Shown here: positions 35,281-47,300 of the stretch, piece by piece
How positions within the stretch are numbered: position 1 is the stretch's first letter
Layout of the letters: each line of letters opens with the position of its first letter
Assembly: GCA_949357655.1 (NCBI GenBank)
Contig: CASHTG010000018.1
Location: forward strand, 682,001-746,000
DNA from: Parascedosporium putredinis
Lineage: Eukaryota; Ascomycota; Sordariomycetes; Microascales; Microascaceae
Direction: 5' to 3'
DNA length: 64,000 nt
Notes under the pieces: generated by a model
Seen by the model: only the letters and a program-made list of their open reading frames with translations
Database searches by the model: none
Told to the model about the DNA's origin: nothing
Program-made: the position numbers and the translations under genes

Positions 35281-38200
35281 TTACCCGTCAATAGGGCACC
35301 TATACTCGCGATGCTTTCCCTCTGCCGTGATGCAATGGCCGTCATCCTCGATCTGCAGGGAATCCAGGCACCGCCGGTGGTATATATGCCTGCACGCCAG
35401 GAGCACAACTTGATCGAGAGGCGCCTCCCTCTGCCTCTTCGCCGCGTCTTCTTCCACGTCTCCTCCCGCGTCCACGACCGCCCTGCTCGGCTCGCTAACT
35501 GGCGTCGTCGCCTTGCCTTTGCCGCGCGTGTTACCCATACCGGAGAGCTCCCTCTTGCGCTCCTCCCTGATCGCTTCATCTGCGCTCTTCTTCTCCTCCC
35601 AGGCGTCGACGATGCGGCTGCCCACGCCAGGGCCCCAGAGCCTGCGACCGCATGCCTCGCATGTCGACCCGCGTGGTCGCCAGCCGCGCTGGCGGAGTTC
35701 AACGGAACGCTGTACGCTCGTGAACAAGCTGTTCTCTAGCAAGCGGTTGGTCAGCTCCAAGATGGAGCGCTCGTAGGCGTATGCGGAGAAGATGGACTGC
35801 AGGACCTCACGGAGGTCGGCGAGGCTGGGGACATCTTGGCCGCGCGGGAGAGGAAGGCGCGCAAGATCCGTAGGAAGGAGTGGTTGATCCCGGGAGAGGC
35901 GGGGAGGTTGGCGATCGGCCCGGCGTGGAGGGGCCGCTGACTTTGCGGTATCGGTTAGGAGCGCCGTAAATGCTAGCTGGACCAGCGACCGGAGGAGGCT
36001 CGCCAAAATGTGGCTGTCTCTGGACTCGCCGATGGTGCTCTGGGACCCGCGCCTCGAGGAGCGACTGGAGGACAGGCCCCGGTCAAAGGCGGACTGAGGC
36101 ATGGCACTAACAGGTTCAGAGAGTTTTCGGGTGACTCGAACTGTTGCCTCGATAAGAGATAACCATAGCTCGTCTTCAGGTGATAGGTGGTCGCTATTTA
36201 GGCGCTCCCGCCTCTCGATGCCATTCACATGGGCAGGGTGTAATTGGCCCTGGCACAGCCGTATACCCAGGTTGACATATCGCTGCATCGATTTGAGCAT
36301 CCCCGCCACGGCCCACTGCGCGTGGTCGGGGTCCTCTCCGTCATCCTGGTGCATCGCCACCTTTTCAATCTCGACTGCGATGTCATCGAGATGAGTCGTC
36401 AGCCGCTGCATTGCCTGCTCCGTCATACCGTCGTGAGTCATAAGGGCGACGATGCCCTCGACCGCTCCCGCCTCTTCCATAGTGGGTAGGAGTTCATCTA
36501 GCCGCAAGTCCTTGTTCTTCACAAGACCAACGTAGTCACCGACATGGTCCTCCTCAAACGCGCACATGAGCCGCACGTAGTGTTCAATGAGGGCCTTATC
36601 AGAAGCCGCCAAAGCTTCGGATGCGGTGCCTTCGGGTTCTAGGAGGGCTTTCAGGTATTGAAACTGTAAATGAGGCATGTCTTTGGTGGACTCTAGAATC
36701 TCACGGTGAAAATCGGCGGACTGAGATGATAGAGTGGTGGCCGCCCTCTGGGGGTCGAGGTCGACGAGGTCCACCGCATTCTCGCGGATGACGTCTAGCA
36801 CCTGATGCACCTGACGGCTCGTAAGGCCGCTCCCTGCCCGTAGGCAGTCGGCAAGGCAGTCAAAGGTTTGTTCGCGATCATCTGGGTCCTCGAAGTACGT
36901 CTGCATGAGCTTGCCATATTGTCGTTCGCCTTTGTAGATGCGTTTTAGAATGCGATAAAACCCAGCCTTCTTGAACAGTGGGTTCAGCGCTTCGATATCG
37001 GGTGGCTGGTGGACTGAGAGCAGATACTCGGCGCTCAGTTGGGCGTCCTCGGCCAGGTCCATTCCGGGGTGGTTGCATAGCCCAGTTAGGACTCTTGTGA
37101 GTGTCGAGCCTGGGAAGAGAAGGTATTGCGGGAACTTTGGCAAGTTGCGCGCGATAAACATGTCGAGATATATCGTATCTTCGGGTGCAAAGTCGGAGGG
37201 ATTCATGATTTCCAAAAGAATTGAGACGATATACTGCCTATCAACCGTCTGCCCGAAAATTTGCTCCTCCGGCAGATCATTACCGACATCGTTCTCCTTC
37301 TTTTCGGGCGCATCGTTGAGGAACGGGTCTTCAAAGGCTTCGTTGAGCGCGCTCAGGAAACTCGGCGCATCATACTTGAGGACCAGCCTGAGATAGGGAA
37401 ACGACGGCTCAATATGCTTGTTCGGTCGGGTTAGGAGTGGCTTGCCACCTTCCCTCGGCCAGGTGACAGTGTTACCGGAGAAGAAGAACCAGTAGAGCTC
37501 GGCACTTGCCCTGGTCGCTGATTCATCATCTAGGGGCTCACCAGTAGGGTACACCCGCCTTGTGAGCGTGTAAGCAAGATAGGGGAAGATCTTCCGCGCG
37601 TTGCTCCCGTAAACTAGCTCATTCATATAATCCCCCGAATTAGGTAGGGTATGGTGATCATCCATAAGTGGAACTAGGAGCGAGAGGAGGTCGATCAGGG
37701 GTGTGATATAGTCTCCCATCGCCTGATTCCAGACATAGATTAGCGCATCGTAAAGCCTGTGTTGCTTGCAAAGCGTCGTGATCTGGTCCAAGTCCAGCGT
37801 CCTTGTATCCATGCGGCAAATCATCTCCTCGAGCCGTGGCTGCCAACCTTGAGATACATAGTGGGTGACCATGGCCTTGATCACGGCCGGAGGTACAATC
37901 TGGATGACCCTCTCTAGAATGTAGGATTCTAGAGCTTCGAGAAATATGCTCTCGACCCCAGAATCCTCGTACCAGTCGTACATCTCATCAAAGATGAAAT
38001 CAGTGTTGCCAATACTTTGACAAGCGACAAAGCAGGCCTCCGTCAGATCTCGGAGCGCCTGATCCCCAACAGCTGATGGATCGGCGCGATGCTGGCCAAA
38101 TATATATCCGACAGAGGTGGACATGATTTCATTTACTTTGTCCTTCACCAGAGAGTGTCGCAAAGCAGCGTCCTCGGGGAGGCCGACGGTGAGCTTGTCG

Positions 38201-40292
38201 GAATCTCCCGTGTAGTAAGATGTTGCGAGCTGGATAGCCGCGACGTGGTCACCATGGTCCATGAGAGCGTGGAGCCTGTCAGACCAGTTTGAGAGTGTTC
38301 CGATCGAGATCTCATCGAATCCCAGGAGGAATAATCTGCTCTTGTATGCTTTGACGCTCATATAAAAAGCATCAGCAACTACACCGTGCATACTCGGGTC
38401 TTCTTCATCGAGCTGCTCAACTAGGGCGTGTAGCTGCTCCGAGAACAAATCTGCATGGTAGATATGTTTGTGGATCAGATCAAAGCCATCGGTGACCCTC
38501 ATCGTTTTATCCTCAAGGACGATTAACCGTTGCGTTATTGTGAGCACCGTCAAGACCGAGCGACTGAGCCACTGCACCGCAACAATGGCCTCGTCACACG
38601 TCCAGCGGCTGCGAGCTCGGAATTTGAGCGTCGGGGGCTTATCCGGATCATCAGTCGGCACCTCATCAACATCGAGCACCGTTAGCACATTTGACCAACA
38701 ATATACAAGTTTGACCTTGGAGATAGTGCTTCCAGTCGCTGGATCCGGGACTTTTAACTTGACGGCTGGGAACCAGGCCAAGCAGCCACTCATGGCGCTG
38801 TGCCGGGCAACCTCTTTGGGCCTCGCGGACTTGTGCTGCGTCTGCGCAACCGGCGTAGTTGAAACAATGACCAAAAGATAAGGCGTTAGCATCGCGGTGA
38901 GCCCCAGGGTGTCGGTCGATCGGTCGGTGTTACCGAGAGGCAGGGATGCGAACGCAAGGACGGTGCTGGGCTTCAGTGCTTTATTGGTAGGTAACGGCGC
39001 ATTCGGGTACCTGCCAAGAATTCTCGTAGTCTTCACGATTCGCCCGAGGGCACCCGTGCCACGGGTTGCGAGGTGAGCAAAGGCCATTCCTCGATCATCG
39101 GCGGAGACCACAGCTGTCCTCCGCGTGCCAAGGAAGCCTAAATGTGTGATGGCGACGTCGGGGAAATGGCCATCTGCTGCCCTGGTCTGTGTTTGATTAC
39201 CGTCGAGAGGGGGATGGAAAGGAACGGCCTGCTCGACCTATTTACATCCCAGATAAAGATGTGGCCAGTACCGTGGCCCGCGGCGATGGCAGTATGATCC
39301 GCGGAGATGGCCAACGATGTGATAGGACCGCACTCGACAGCTATTCTAACATTAGCCCAAACCCAACCATGCTAGGCGAGAGGGAGAAAAAGAAAAGAAC
39401 ATTGGGGTGAGCTCATTCTTTACCTTTAGTACCAGCTCCAACAATGATCTTTACTGTCTGGTTGTAGTCAAACAACAATATCAAGCCCTTGGATGTCCCT
39501 ACCATAATCAGGGACGCAACAGCAAAACAAGTAGGTGAGCCAAAGTTTCTCCTGCCGGATTCGCTAAAGACTTGGCCGCTGAGCTTTTTGAGTTTTGTCC
39601 ACCTCACGACCTCCCATGGCGGGGTGGTGGTGTCGGGCTCCGTGTTATCAAGGAGGAACTGGGAGTTGACTGAGAAATTACGCCTGTGACTAGATAGAAA
39701 TGCAGGGGAAGAGGGCCGCGAGCTATTAGGGCTCGGGCTAAGGTACATGGAGGAGGAGAGTCGTGATTGGAATCGTCGGTCAAAGGGTCGGAACGAGGGT
39801 GTTGGGGAGTCGAGCCCTGGGCGGGATGCTAGTGAGGGAGGACGCTACTGCCGGGAGAGGAGAGTATTGAACCCTAAAGATCGTAGAAAGTGAGCATAGG
39901 CTCTGGAAAAGAAGAGAATGCATCCCTCAAGAACATAAAGATACTCACTTGAACCGAGACATCATCCGGAACTGAGAGAACGGAGCCCATGGGGCTCCCA
40001 GCTCCGCGGGGAATGTCATCGATGGACCCGTTGTCAGAAGCCTGGTCAATCCGGTCGTGCAGAAGTTGGCGAAACTGGCTGGCAGAGGGCCCGTTTCTAA
40101 CGGGTATTGGCATTAGAGGGGTTGAGGGCCCCGGGTCTTCCTCAAACAGTTCACCGACAGCAGCGCCATCGTCGGTGTCACCCCGAATGGTATCCCCATC
40201 AGTAGACACATCGTCCCCGAAAGTGAGGCATGCTCGTTCTTTGGAGAAACCCTAGGACTCGCGTCCCCGTTCTCCTTCAAAGGGCTACTCAT
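35281..40292 (-). CDS. VPS8: Vacuolar protein sorting 8 (CORVET subunit) with C-terminal RING
   Basis: Predicted Rab5-binding subunit of the CORVET tether for early-endosome fusion. Exons 40292-39949, 39873-39424 and 39340-35281. The N-terminus is disordered (MSSPLKENGDASPRVSP). A beta-propeller region follows, with VGTSKGLILLFDYNQTVK, AISADHTAIAAGHGTG, HIFIWDV, VSADDRGMAFAHLATRG and GRIVKTTRILGRYP. A long alpha-solenoid carries ALESYILERVIQIVPPAVIK and DALIYVWNQAMGDYITPLID. The C-terminal RING-type domain has CEACGRRLWGPG, then LACRHIYHRRCLDSLQ and a final CPIDG. Three single-base losses (runs 40215-40218, 39836-39838 and 39209-39213) break the first 1.1 kb. With them restored the CDS is 1619 codons, normal for the family. 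The remaining 3.8 kb is one clean frame. It is divergent from the GPALPP gene across 577 bases. Confidence 0.93.
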
Positions 40293-40869
40293 CGGGTGGT
40301 CTGTATCGTGGTCATGGCGTGGAACGTGCGGTTCAAAGGTGGGGAAGGAAGATAGCTCGGAGCTTGGGGCGACGGCTTTATCGCATCGGGAGCAACGGCA
40401 GCTAGCTTGGGACAATCGCAAATCTCGGGCCGGACTTGATCGGCGGCACAGGTGAATCCAATCTATATTAGAGGAAAATGCGGATCGGACGGCGATGCGC
40501 GGGGTTTGAAAAAGGGGTGCCGATTGTCGGAAGTGGGCTGGTCGGGAAGGTGGCTATGGGGCAGGTTGGCCTGCCAAGTAGTAGAGTCGATTACGACCAT
40601 CGCGGACCTGTTCATGTTCCTAGCCCCAGCTCGATTTCCCGGTTCCTTGCGAGCTTGAGGGATTTGCCGGATATTACCCGAACCAGGGACACCGCAAGGG
40701 TTCACCCATGACGAAACCAAACGAGTTACGTTCCATTGGCAGCACGGGTTCATGGACATACAGGTGCATTTTCGCGCTCTCAAAACCCTTTTTCTCCCAT
40801 CTTTCCAGTGCAAGTTACGGACTCTGAAGCCAAATTACTAACCACAACTATAACATTATAAAAAGGAAA
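40293..40869. promoter_or_regulatory. Shared bidirectional promoter region of VPS8 and the GPALPP gene
   Basis: 577 bases between two divergent start codons, so it must carry both promoters. I could not identify a specific factor site or a clear TATA box for either gene. Confidence 0.5.
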
Positions 40870-42024
40870 ATGGGCTCATTCGGGCCGCAGCTACCACCAC
40901 ACCTTGCGAAGCGTAAGCGCACCCCGAAGATGACGGCGCTCCCACCTCCCCACCTTCCAAAGCATGCAAGGGCGCAAACAACGACGAGATCGACCTCGGA
41001 GATGAAAGCTCAGACGATGATGGCGGATACGGCCCTGTCGCGCCCAAAGTGCCCTCGCAGGGCGCCTCCGCGGCTGGGCCAGCCATAGGGCCTTCCATGC
41101 CTCCGAGCTCGACACATAACGCGGATGAAATCGATCTTGATGATGATGACGTCGGGCCACTCCAGCCTCCGCCTGTGGATGCAAACACCATCTCACCGCC
41201 CTCACATAAGCGCTCTGTCGGGCCAACGATGCGCCCCCGCGTCAACCAATACCGCCAAAATACCCCTCTCAGCTTCTGGCCCGGAGTCTGGCCCAGATCC
41301 CCTCCCCGCCCCCAAGCGCACTTATGGCCCTTCTCTCCCCCAGTCTCCTCTTCCGCACAAACAACCCGTCCTAACCCTAGCCCTGATTCTGACGCCGACT
41401 CCGACTCCGACTCCGATGACTATGGCCCGGCTCTCCCTTCCGCGGCGACCTCTTCACGACCCGCCTATACCTCACGCATGCCCCAAGAAGCAGCGCCTGA
41501 ACCCACAAAGCGGGATGAGTGGATGCTCGCACCGCCTTCGGCGTCTGACCGCCGCGAACAGGACCCCACAAAGCTAAAAAACCGCTCCTTCCGCTCCGGG
41601 CCTTCCGCCGCTACTTCGGCCAACGCGCAAAAGCTGGGGTTGCAAGCATTTGGACGGAGACTGCCCAAGAAAAACTTGCGCGCCTGCAGAATTCGGTGCT
41701 CGGCCGAGGGTCCGACGAGCCAGCGCAAGGTGGCGCCAACAACGGGGGCCGAGGTGCGGAATCGTCCCGGGAGGCGGAACAGAGAAGGAAAATCGAGGAG
41801 TACACCGCGCAGACTAGAGGAAAAGTCTTTACGAGGAGCGCCAGGAAGCCAAGAAGAGAGGCAAGATGAAGCCACAAGATGAAGAGGATGATCCGAGCAA
41901 GAGGCCGTTCGACAGGGAGAAAGACATGGCGATAGGGGGCAACCTCGGGGCTGCTAAGAAAAGGGAACTACTAAACAAGTCATCCAACTTTGGTGACAGG
42001 TTTCAAAAGGGATCCTATCTGTAG
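40870..42024 (+). CDS. GPALPP-motif (DUF3752) protein
   Basis: Predicted nuclear protein of the GPALPP1 family, whose function is poorly known. It opens MGSFGPQLPPHLAKRKRTP. Repeated GP-x-x-P words follow: GPQLPP, GPVAPK, GPSMPP, GPLQPP, GPSLP and GPALP, between acidic stretches (DEIDLDDDD, DSDADSDSDSDDYGPALP). The C-terminal DUF3752 domain has KRDEWMLAPPSASDRREQD, TKLKNRSFRSG, SIWTETAQEKLARL, EQRRKIEEYTAQTRG, KSLYEERQEAKKRGKM, DREKDMAIGGNLGAAKKREL and SSNFGDRFQKGSYL, then the stop. Six one-base losses (runs 40922-40925, 41234-41238, 41263-41266, 41337-41341, 41636-41639 and 41821-41824) restore it to 387 codons. No intron is needed. This is the densest cluster of breaks in the window. Confidence 0.85.
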
Positions 42025-42870
42025 CTACTCCATAGCCACCATCAATGGTTCGGGGGCATGGGCCGCGAAGGCGATAAGGCGATTAATCACATCACTGAAT
42101 AAGATCGAGTGAAGGTAAGCTGATGGTTCTTGATCATCATTAAAACAACTATCTAGGGCTATGAAAACCACACTCCTAGCCCATCCAACGCGCCTCCTCC
42201 CAGTGCGCCTAGGCATGCTCCGGCCAAGTAAAAATGTTAACAAAAGCAGGACGGATAATAATCAAGGATAATGGGGGCTCCAGTGCCGAAAACGGATCTG
42301 TATGAATGATGGTCTGTGTACTGTGTAATGTGTGCTGTGCCCTCGTGGTGTATGTGTGTGTAGTGGTGGGCGATGTTGCTAGCGGCGAAAAGTATAGAAC
42401 ATGTTACAAGCGGAAACCCCTGCTCTGCTGAGGCAAAAAAACCCGCGACTCGACGCGAAAGTCCGGAGGAGGATAAACCCGGACAAGCCTGGATAAAAGA
42501 CTAAAGGGCAGCCTTCCCACCGATTATCCGCCAAGACGAAGGGAGTCTCCTGGCCCTTGATGCGGAAGAGGAAGTACCGAAACGCCATTGGAAAATGAAA
42601 TACAAAGAATCAAGTGCTCCTAAAACTCCCTGCAGTGGTGTTGGTGGTATATACTGAAACAGAATGCTTCGATATTGAAAGAATGGGATGTCGTGAAGAT
42701 GAGCGAGTGGGTTGTTCGGCGGTGGATCGTATAGACGGCTGTGTCCTGGCGCCTTGGTAGCCAAATGCGATTCGTGCGGTAGTGTACACGGACGAGGTGA
42801 AGGTGTAAAGAGGTTCACAAGAAGAGGGTTGTGGAGTGGCAAAGCACAAAAGTCAGTCGTTCACGAGAGT
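42025..42870. other. Convergent intergenic region
   Basis: About 850 bases between the GPALPP stop and the RING gene stop. A GTGTATGTGTGTG-like stretch lies near 42345-42362. No gene seen. Confidence 0.45.
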
Positions 42871-44390
42871 CTAATGCCCAACTGGATTCGGCCGAAAGCC
42901 ACCTTCAAGCTGAGCAGGGCTTACTTCGGTGGCCATTGCATCATTTTGCTGGCGCCGACCAAAGCGCGTACGCAACGATGACAAGAAGCCACCGCTCGGC
43001 TGCTCGGTAGGCACCGTGGAAGACTCTACTTGCTGAGTTGCGTCGGCTGGGGCCTCAGGTTGAGCGGTTGGGCGGCGGCGGCGATCTCGTTCTCTCCTTG
43101 ATCGACTCTGTGCGTCGGTGGGGACACCAAACAGACGCACGCCATGTCCTCGGAAGTTGTACCAGGCGGGTTGCGGTGTGGCCGGAAGATTTGCCCTCGT
43201 TCTCCGTGGATCATTCGCGTCAAGATTGGAGGTGCCATCGGCGGGAGGGGCCGCGGCTTCGGGGTGTAATAATCCGCTTTGCACAAGGGGCAGCAAGCAC
43301 GGCGACTGGTAAGCCAGGGATCGACACAGACGGCGTGGAAGGCATGGCCGCAAGTCAACCCACGGACATCATCATCGTCTTCCAAAGTATCAATACAGAT
43401 GGCACATGTATCTCCGTTGGTTCCATAGCACTCGGGGGAAGGGCCGCGTTGATATGCTCATCGTCGTCATCGTCGTCGTGACTAGAGGCTCGCGTGAGAG
43501 GGATCGCATTCTCGGCCTGGCTCGGCCTCGGCTCAGAAGGCTGTCCAACTGGGGCGGGGACCGATGGAGGGAAGATTCGTCCTTCTCCGGCGAATCTTTG
43601 GCGGGTTCTTGTTGACTTAGTTCGGTCGTCTCATTCGTGTCATTCGTGTCTTTCACATTGGAGGCGGTATGCGCGACCTGGTCATCGACAGACTCTCGTT
43701 CTTTGGATTGGATAACACCTTCCACGGATCGAACGCTATTCGCCCTGCTTGAAGGTGCAGTTACGCCGCCGGTCGCGGGTAGGCCCTCTCTAACTCTAGA
43801 AGCGACCCAGCTCTTGTATTTCATCATCGGGAACTTTTCGTTGACCTCGTCCATGGTCATAAGCTTCTTTTCGCGGCGTCTCCGATGGGGACGTGGCATG
43901 TTTTCGAGAGCAACGGGCTCGCCGTCTTCGTTGAGTCGCATCTGGCGGTTTCGGGCATTGTAGCGGAAGCAATACTTGACGCCCACGATGATCCTATCGT
44001 AGAAAAAAAAAAAGAGGTTAGGTACCGTTTCAAGAGTTTCAAATCGTGGTGAGGCGTTTCCATCTTACCAAAGATTGGTAAAAACAACACCAAATCCAAG
44101 TGCAACGAAGAAAAGGAGAGGCGAGGTTCCGCCGCCGCCGCCGCCGCTACCTCCCCCATTTCCGTTGTCTCCGTTAAATCCCCTGATGGTGTAGCTGAGA
44201 TGCTCGCAGTAGAGTCGGTTGGTGTGGCACCGGAGGCCGTCGTCGAGCTAACGAGAGCGGATGTGAGGGTCTCTAACGCGTTCGACGCCGAGGTAGCATC
44301 CCCAGGAGCAGCCTCCTGACGGGCATGGACTTCAACTACTCTCGCAACAATGTGGACGGCTTCCGCCAACACTTGATTAAGGGCCGGCAT
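42871..44390 (-). CDS. Single-pass membrane RING-H2 ubiquitin ligase
   Basis: Predicted membrane-anchored E3 ligase. Exons 44390-44069 and 43993-42871. The N-terminal 80 or so residues (MPALNQVLAEAVHIVARV ...) are Ser/Thr/Ala-rich, probably lumenal. A Gly-rich linker leads to the membrane segment PLLFFVALGFGVVFTNLWII and then VGVKYCFRYNARNRQMRL. A cytosolic linker contains MTMDEVNEKFPMMKYKSWVA. The RING-H2 is complete: CAICIDTLEDDDD, GLTCGHAFHAVCVDPWL, then CPLCKADYY. The C-terminus ends FLSSLRTRFGRRQQND and a short tail. Frame breaks at 44180-44183, about 43485-43500, 43434-43438 and 43261-43264 each need one base, giving 483 codons. An Asp/His repeat (HDDDDDDEH) precedes the RING. Substrate and compartment are unknown; the layout fits fungal endomembrane RING ligases. 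Confidence 0.82.
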
Positions 44391-47300
44391 GGCTCCCGAT
44401 CTGGCAGGGCAAGGAAGGGTCGAGTGGAGGCTCCCCAGCTGTGATGAGATGATATCAAATGCTTAGGCAAGTGGCAAGAGAAAAGGGTCAAAGATCTCTC
44501 TTAATAATTCGTGTTCATCGAGAAGAGAGCTATTCGAAAGCTTGATCCCGGTTTATCGTAAACGAAATCGGATCGGAAAGTCGGAAAACCGACGGGCGCA
44601 CATCGAAGTTTTAAGGGTTGTTGGTCGCCGGTTGAGAAGGTTCCTCCCATAAAAAAGGAAAGCGAATGTGTTCCTTCACGGATTTGTGTTCCTTTCCCGG
44701 TCAGGATCGGATCTAGCAGGTTCGACTTTCCCACAAAAGACGAAATCAACCCAGGATGCACTAGGATGATGAGAAGAGAAGGAAGTCGAGTGGCCGACAA
44801 TAAATCAGTTGACCGTAAGGACGACGCTTGGGGGTGCGGAAGAGGAGGTGGGTATGGGAGAAAAGAGGGACGGAATAATAATAGGGTGGACAGGGAAGGC
44901 ACTATGTAAAAGCATGGAGAAATTGATTGCATGAGGTAAGAGACAAGGTCTAAAGGCGAGGGGAGGCAAGCGGGCGGGTAAAAGAAGGCAGAGTACCCAG
45001 AAAGGTACATGCATCCACCAACCTTGGCTCAAAAGCGCTAAAAGTTTGGGAGGTGGGAAGGAAGGAGAGCAACAAAAAGAAGAGAGAGAAAAAAATACAT
45101 GCCGTCGAGTTGAAGGAGGGAGGGGAGGATTGGCGGGTACGGAGGAAGAGGCATAAGAGGAGGCAGGGGGACCAGGAGAGGTACATTGATGGCGAAGGAA
45201 GGGGTCCTAGCCCTTACTGAGATCGGGTTGATCCAAGGCCAATCTTGGGCCTGGAGTGAGTGGATCTTCAGTTTGAGATCCCATGAGGCCGAGTAGCGCA
45301 GAAGTACACAGTCTAACACAAAGACGATGACACCCAAGTACTCAGTGTAACGGGTCTCGGCCGGCAAGACTCGTACTGTGCACCTTGAACCTTGGGATTG
45401 GTGGGCTGTGGTCCGGAAATGCTCCTGGACAGGGATGGACCACACGGTTCCTATCTGACCCATTCCCTCGCCTCCTCCCCCTAATTCTTTCGTGCCGGAG
45501 AATTTGAATTGGGCTGTGTGAACCATTTACGAAGTATCTCGCAGATGTCGGTTTGCCGCAAGCATAGGCATTGCCATCTATCGCCTCATGGGCTCCATTT
45601 ATGCTCGATTTTTCGCGTAGTAGGTTAATTTAGCATTTCTATACCCTCCTCTAAACTCCCGCCCTGAGTCCTGTTTCTAGAAAAGTCGACAGGTCTCACG
45701 TTAGACTGCGGCGAAGGTCTGCCATGAACCGCACTTTTCTAAGGTGGCAAGACACTAGATATGCGCACTCACCCTCCCGAGAAACAAGGGCCATGTGCAG
45801 CTTGAATGCAATCCCAGTCGAGGGCTAACGATGAGCAGGTAAGTCTTCAAAGCAAGCGTGCAGTCATCACTGGTGGTTGCTTGAGTTATCGACATGGCCC
45901 TCTCAGCCCCGGAGTTCGGAGGCGGACGCGCGGCATCGCGGCTTCGGCGATAACATCAAAGTCATGCGTTGCGGCGAATTTTTTTCTTTTATCGAATCAA
46001 GATATAATTTGTCACAAGAGTGTCCAACCCCCATCGATTACATTCCATACCAAGACTTACCTACGAAGTATCTGTCACGATCTATCGAGGAGAGGAGGGC
46101 TTGGCGGAACGAATATGGATGGTCACCCTTCAACCAGTCCGCCACTTGTGCTGGCTGCGAAGCAAAGCCACATTGTCTGCTTTACGGATGTCAACAAATC
46201 TCTCCTCGACGTGAACGACGGCGTGGACGGACGCAGGCTTCGTCCTAGCACGAACCTGCTCCATTTCCTCGGTTGCTAAACGGCTTGGAGGTTAGCGAGC
46301 CAGTCACTGCCAAGTGGTTCCAGTAGAGTGAGGGGCCATTTAATACAGCGACAAAGCCATAATAGGACGGCATCTCGAATTCTCTTGTGCCAAGAAATTC
46401 CCCATCCTGGTCTCCGCACCTACAGTGCGAATATTGGACATGCGGGAATGCCAACATGGAAGCCAAGAACATGGGTTGTGAGAAGAGGTGGTATTGTCTT
46501 CAGTTCTGCAACCCTCCAGCCCATTTCGCGAGAGCATGCGGTCTGTTGGCCGTCCTTCCGAAGGCTTGCGGAAAGGAGGACAGGCGAAACGGACAAGAGT
46601 CAGGTGCTGCCCATCCATGCCTAGCCACTCACGACTAATAATCCATCCATCTCGAACAGATGACAATAATACATCAAGTTGGGAAGAAGGGGACAAAAAA
46701 ACAGGCTCCAATAGTAAAATTAAGAATCGCCCTAAGGAATGGTTTGGTAGACTTGCCTTTTCAGCAGAAGGAGCCACAACTCGACTCCAGAATCATCCGC
46801 TAATTTTCGGGTTCACGCCTGGAGGGTTATTTCGCTGGAGTTGACGAGGCGTGCGCCTCGTCCACCGATTTCAAATCTGGGGAGTGCTCCATCCACATAT
46901 GGATCCTTCTCAACTCCTTCTGTCCAGGCCGTCGGTCTGTTGCCACCCGCACCTCTTCAGGCTTAGTCTTTACCAAAGACGGGCCAATAGCTGGAGCTCG
47001 GGATGTCGGCCCCAGCCAGAGACAAAACTCGTACGCAACCGTTATCATATTCACATTGTTCTAAGGGCGGGGAGGTGAGTCTGGAGTGGGGCCCACTTCT
47101 GGTGGTGCACCACCGCTTCCATGCTCCCTGGCCTGCGCCTCGTTCCGCCTTTTAGCGCCAGATCCAATGGGGAGGAATCCATCCATCCATTCTTCGAGAC
47201 GATCTGGAGGTGAGAAATGTGGGAGACGACAGAAAGAGGCCAAGAAGCCTTGGGAGGTTGCATTTCCAGGAATCTTAGGTTGCGGAGTTGTTCCAGCAGG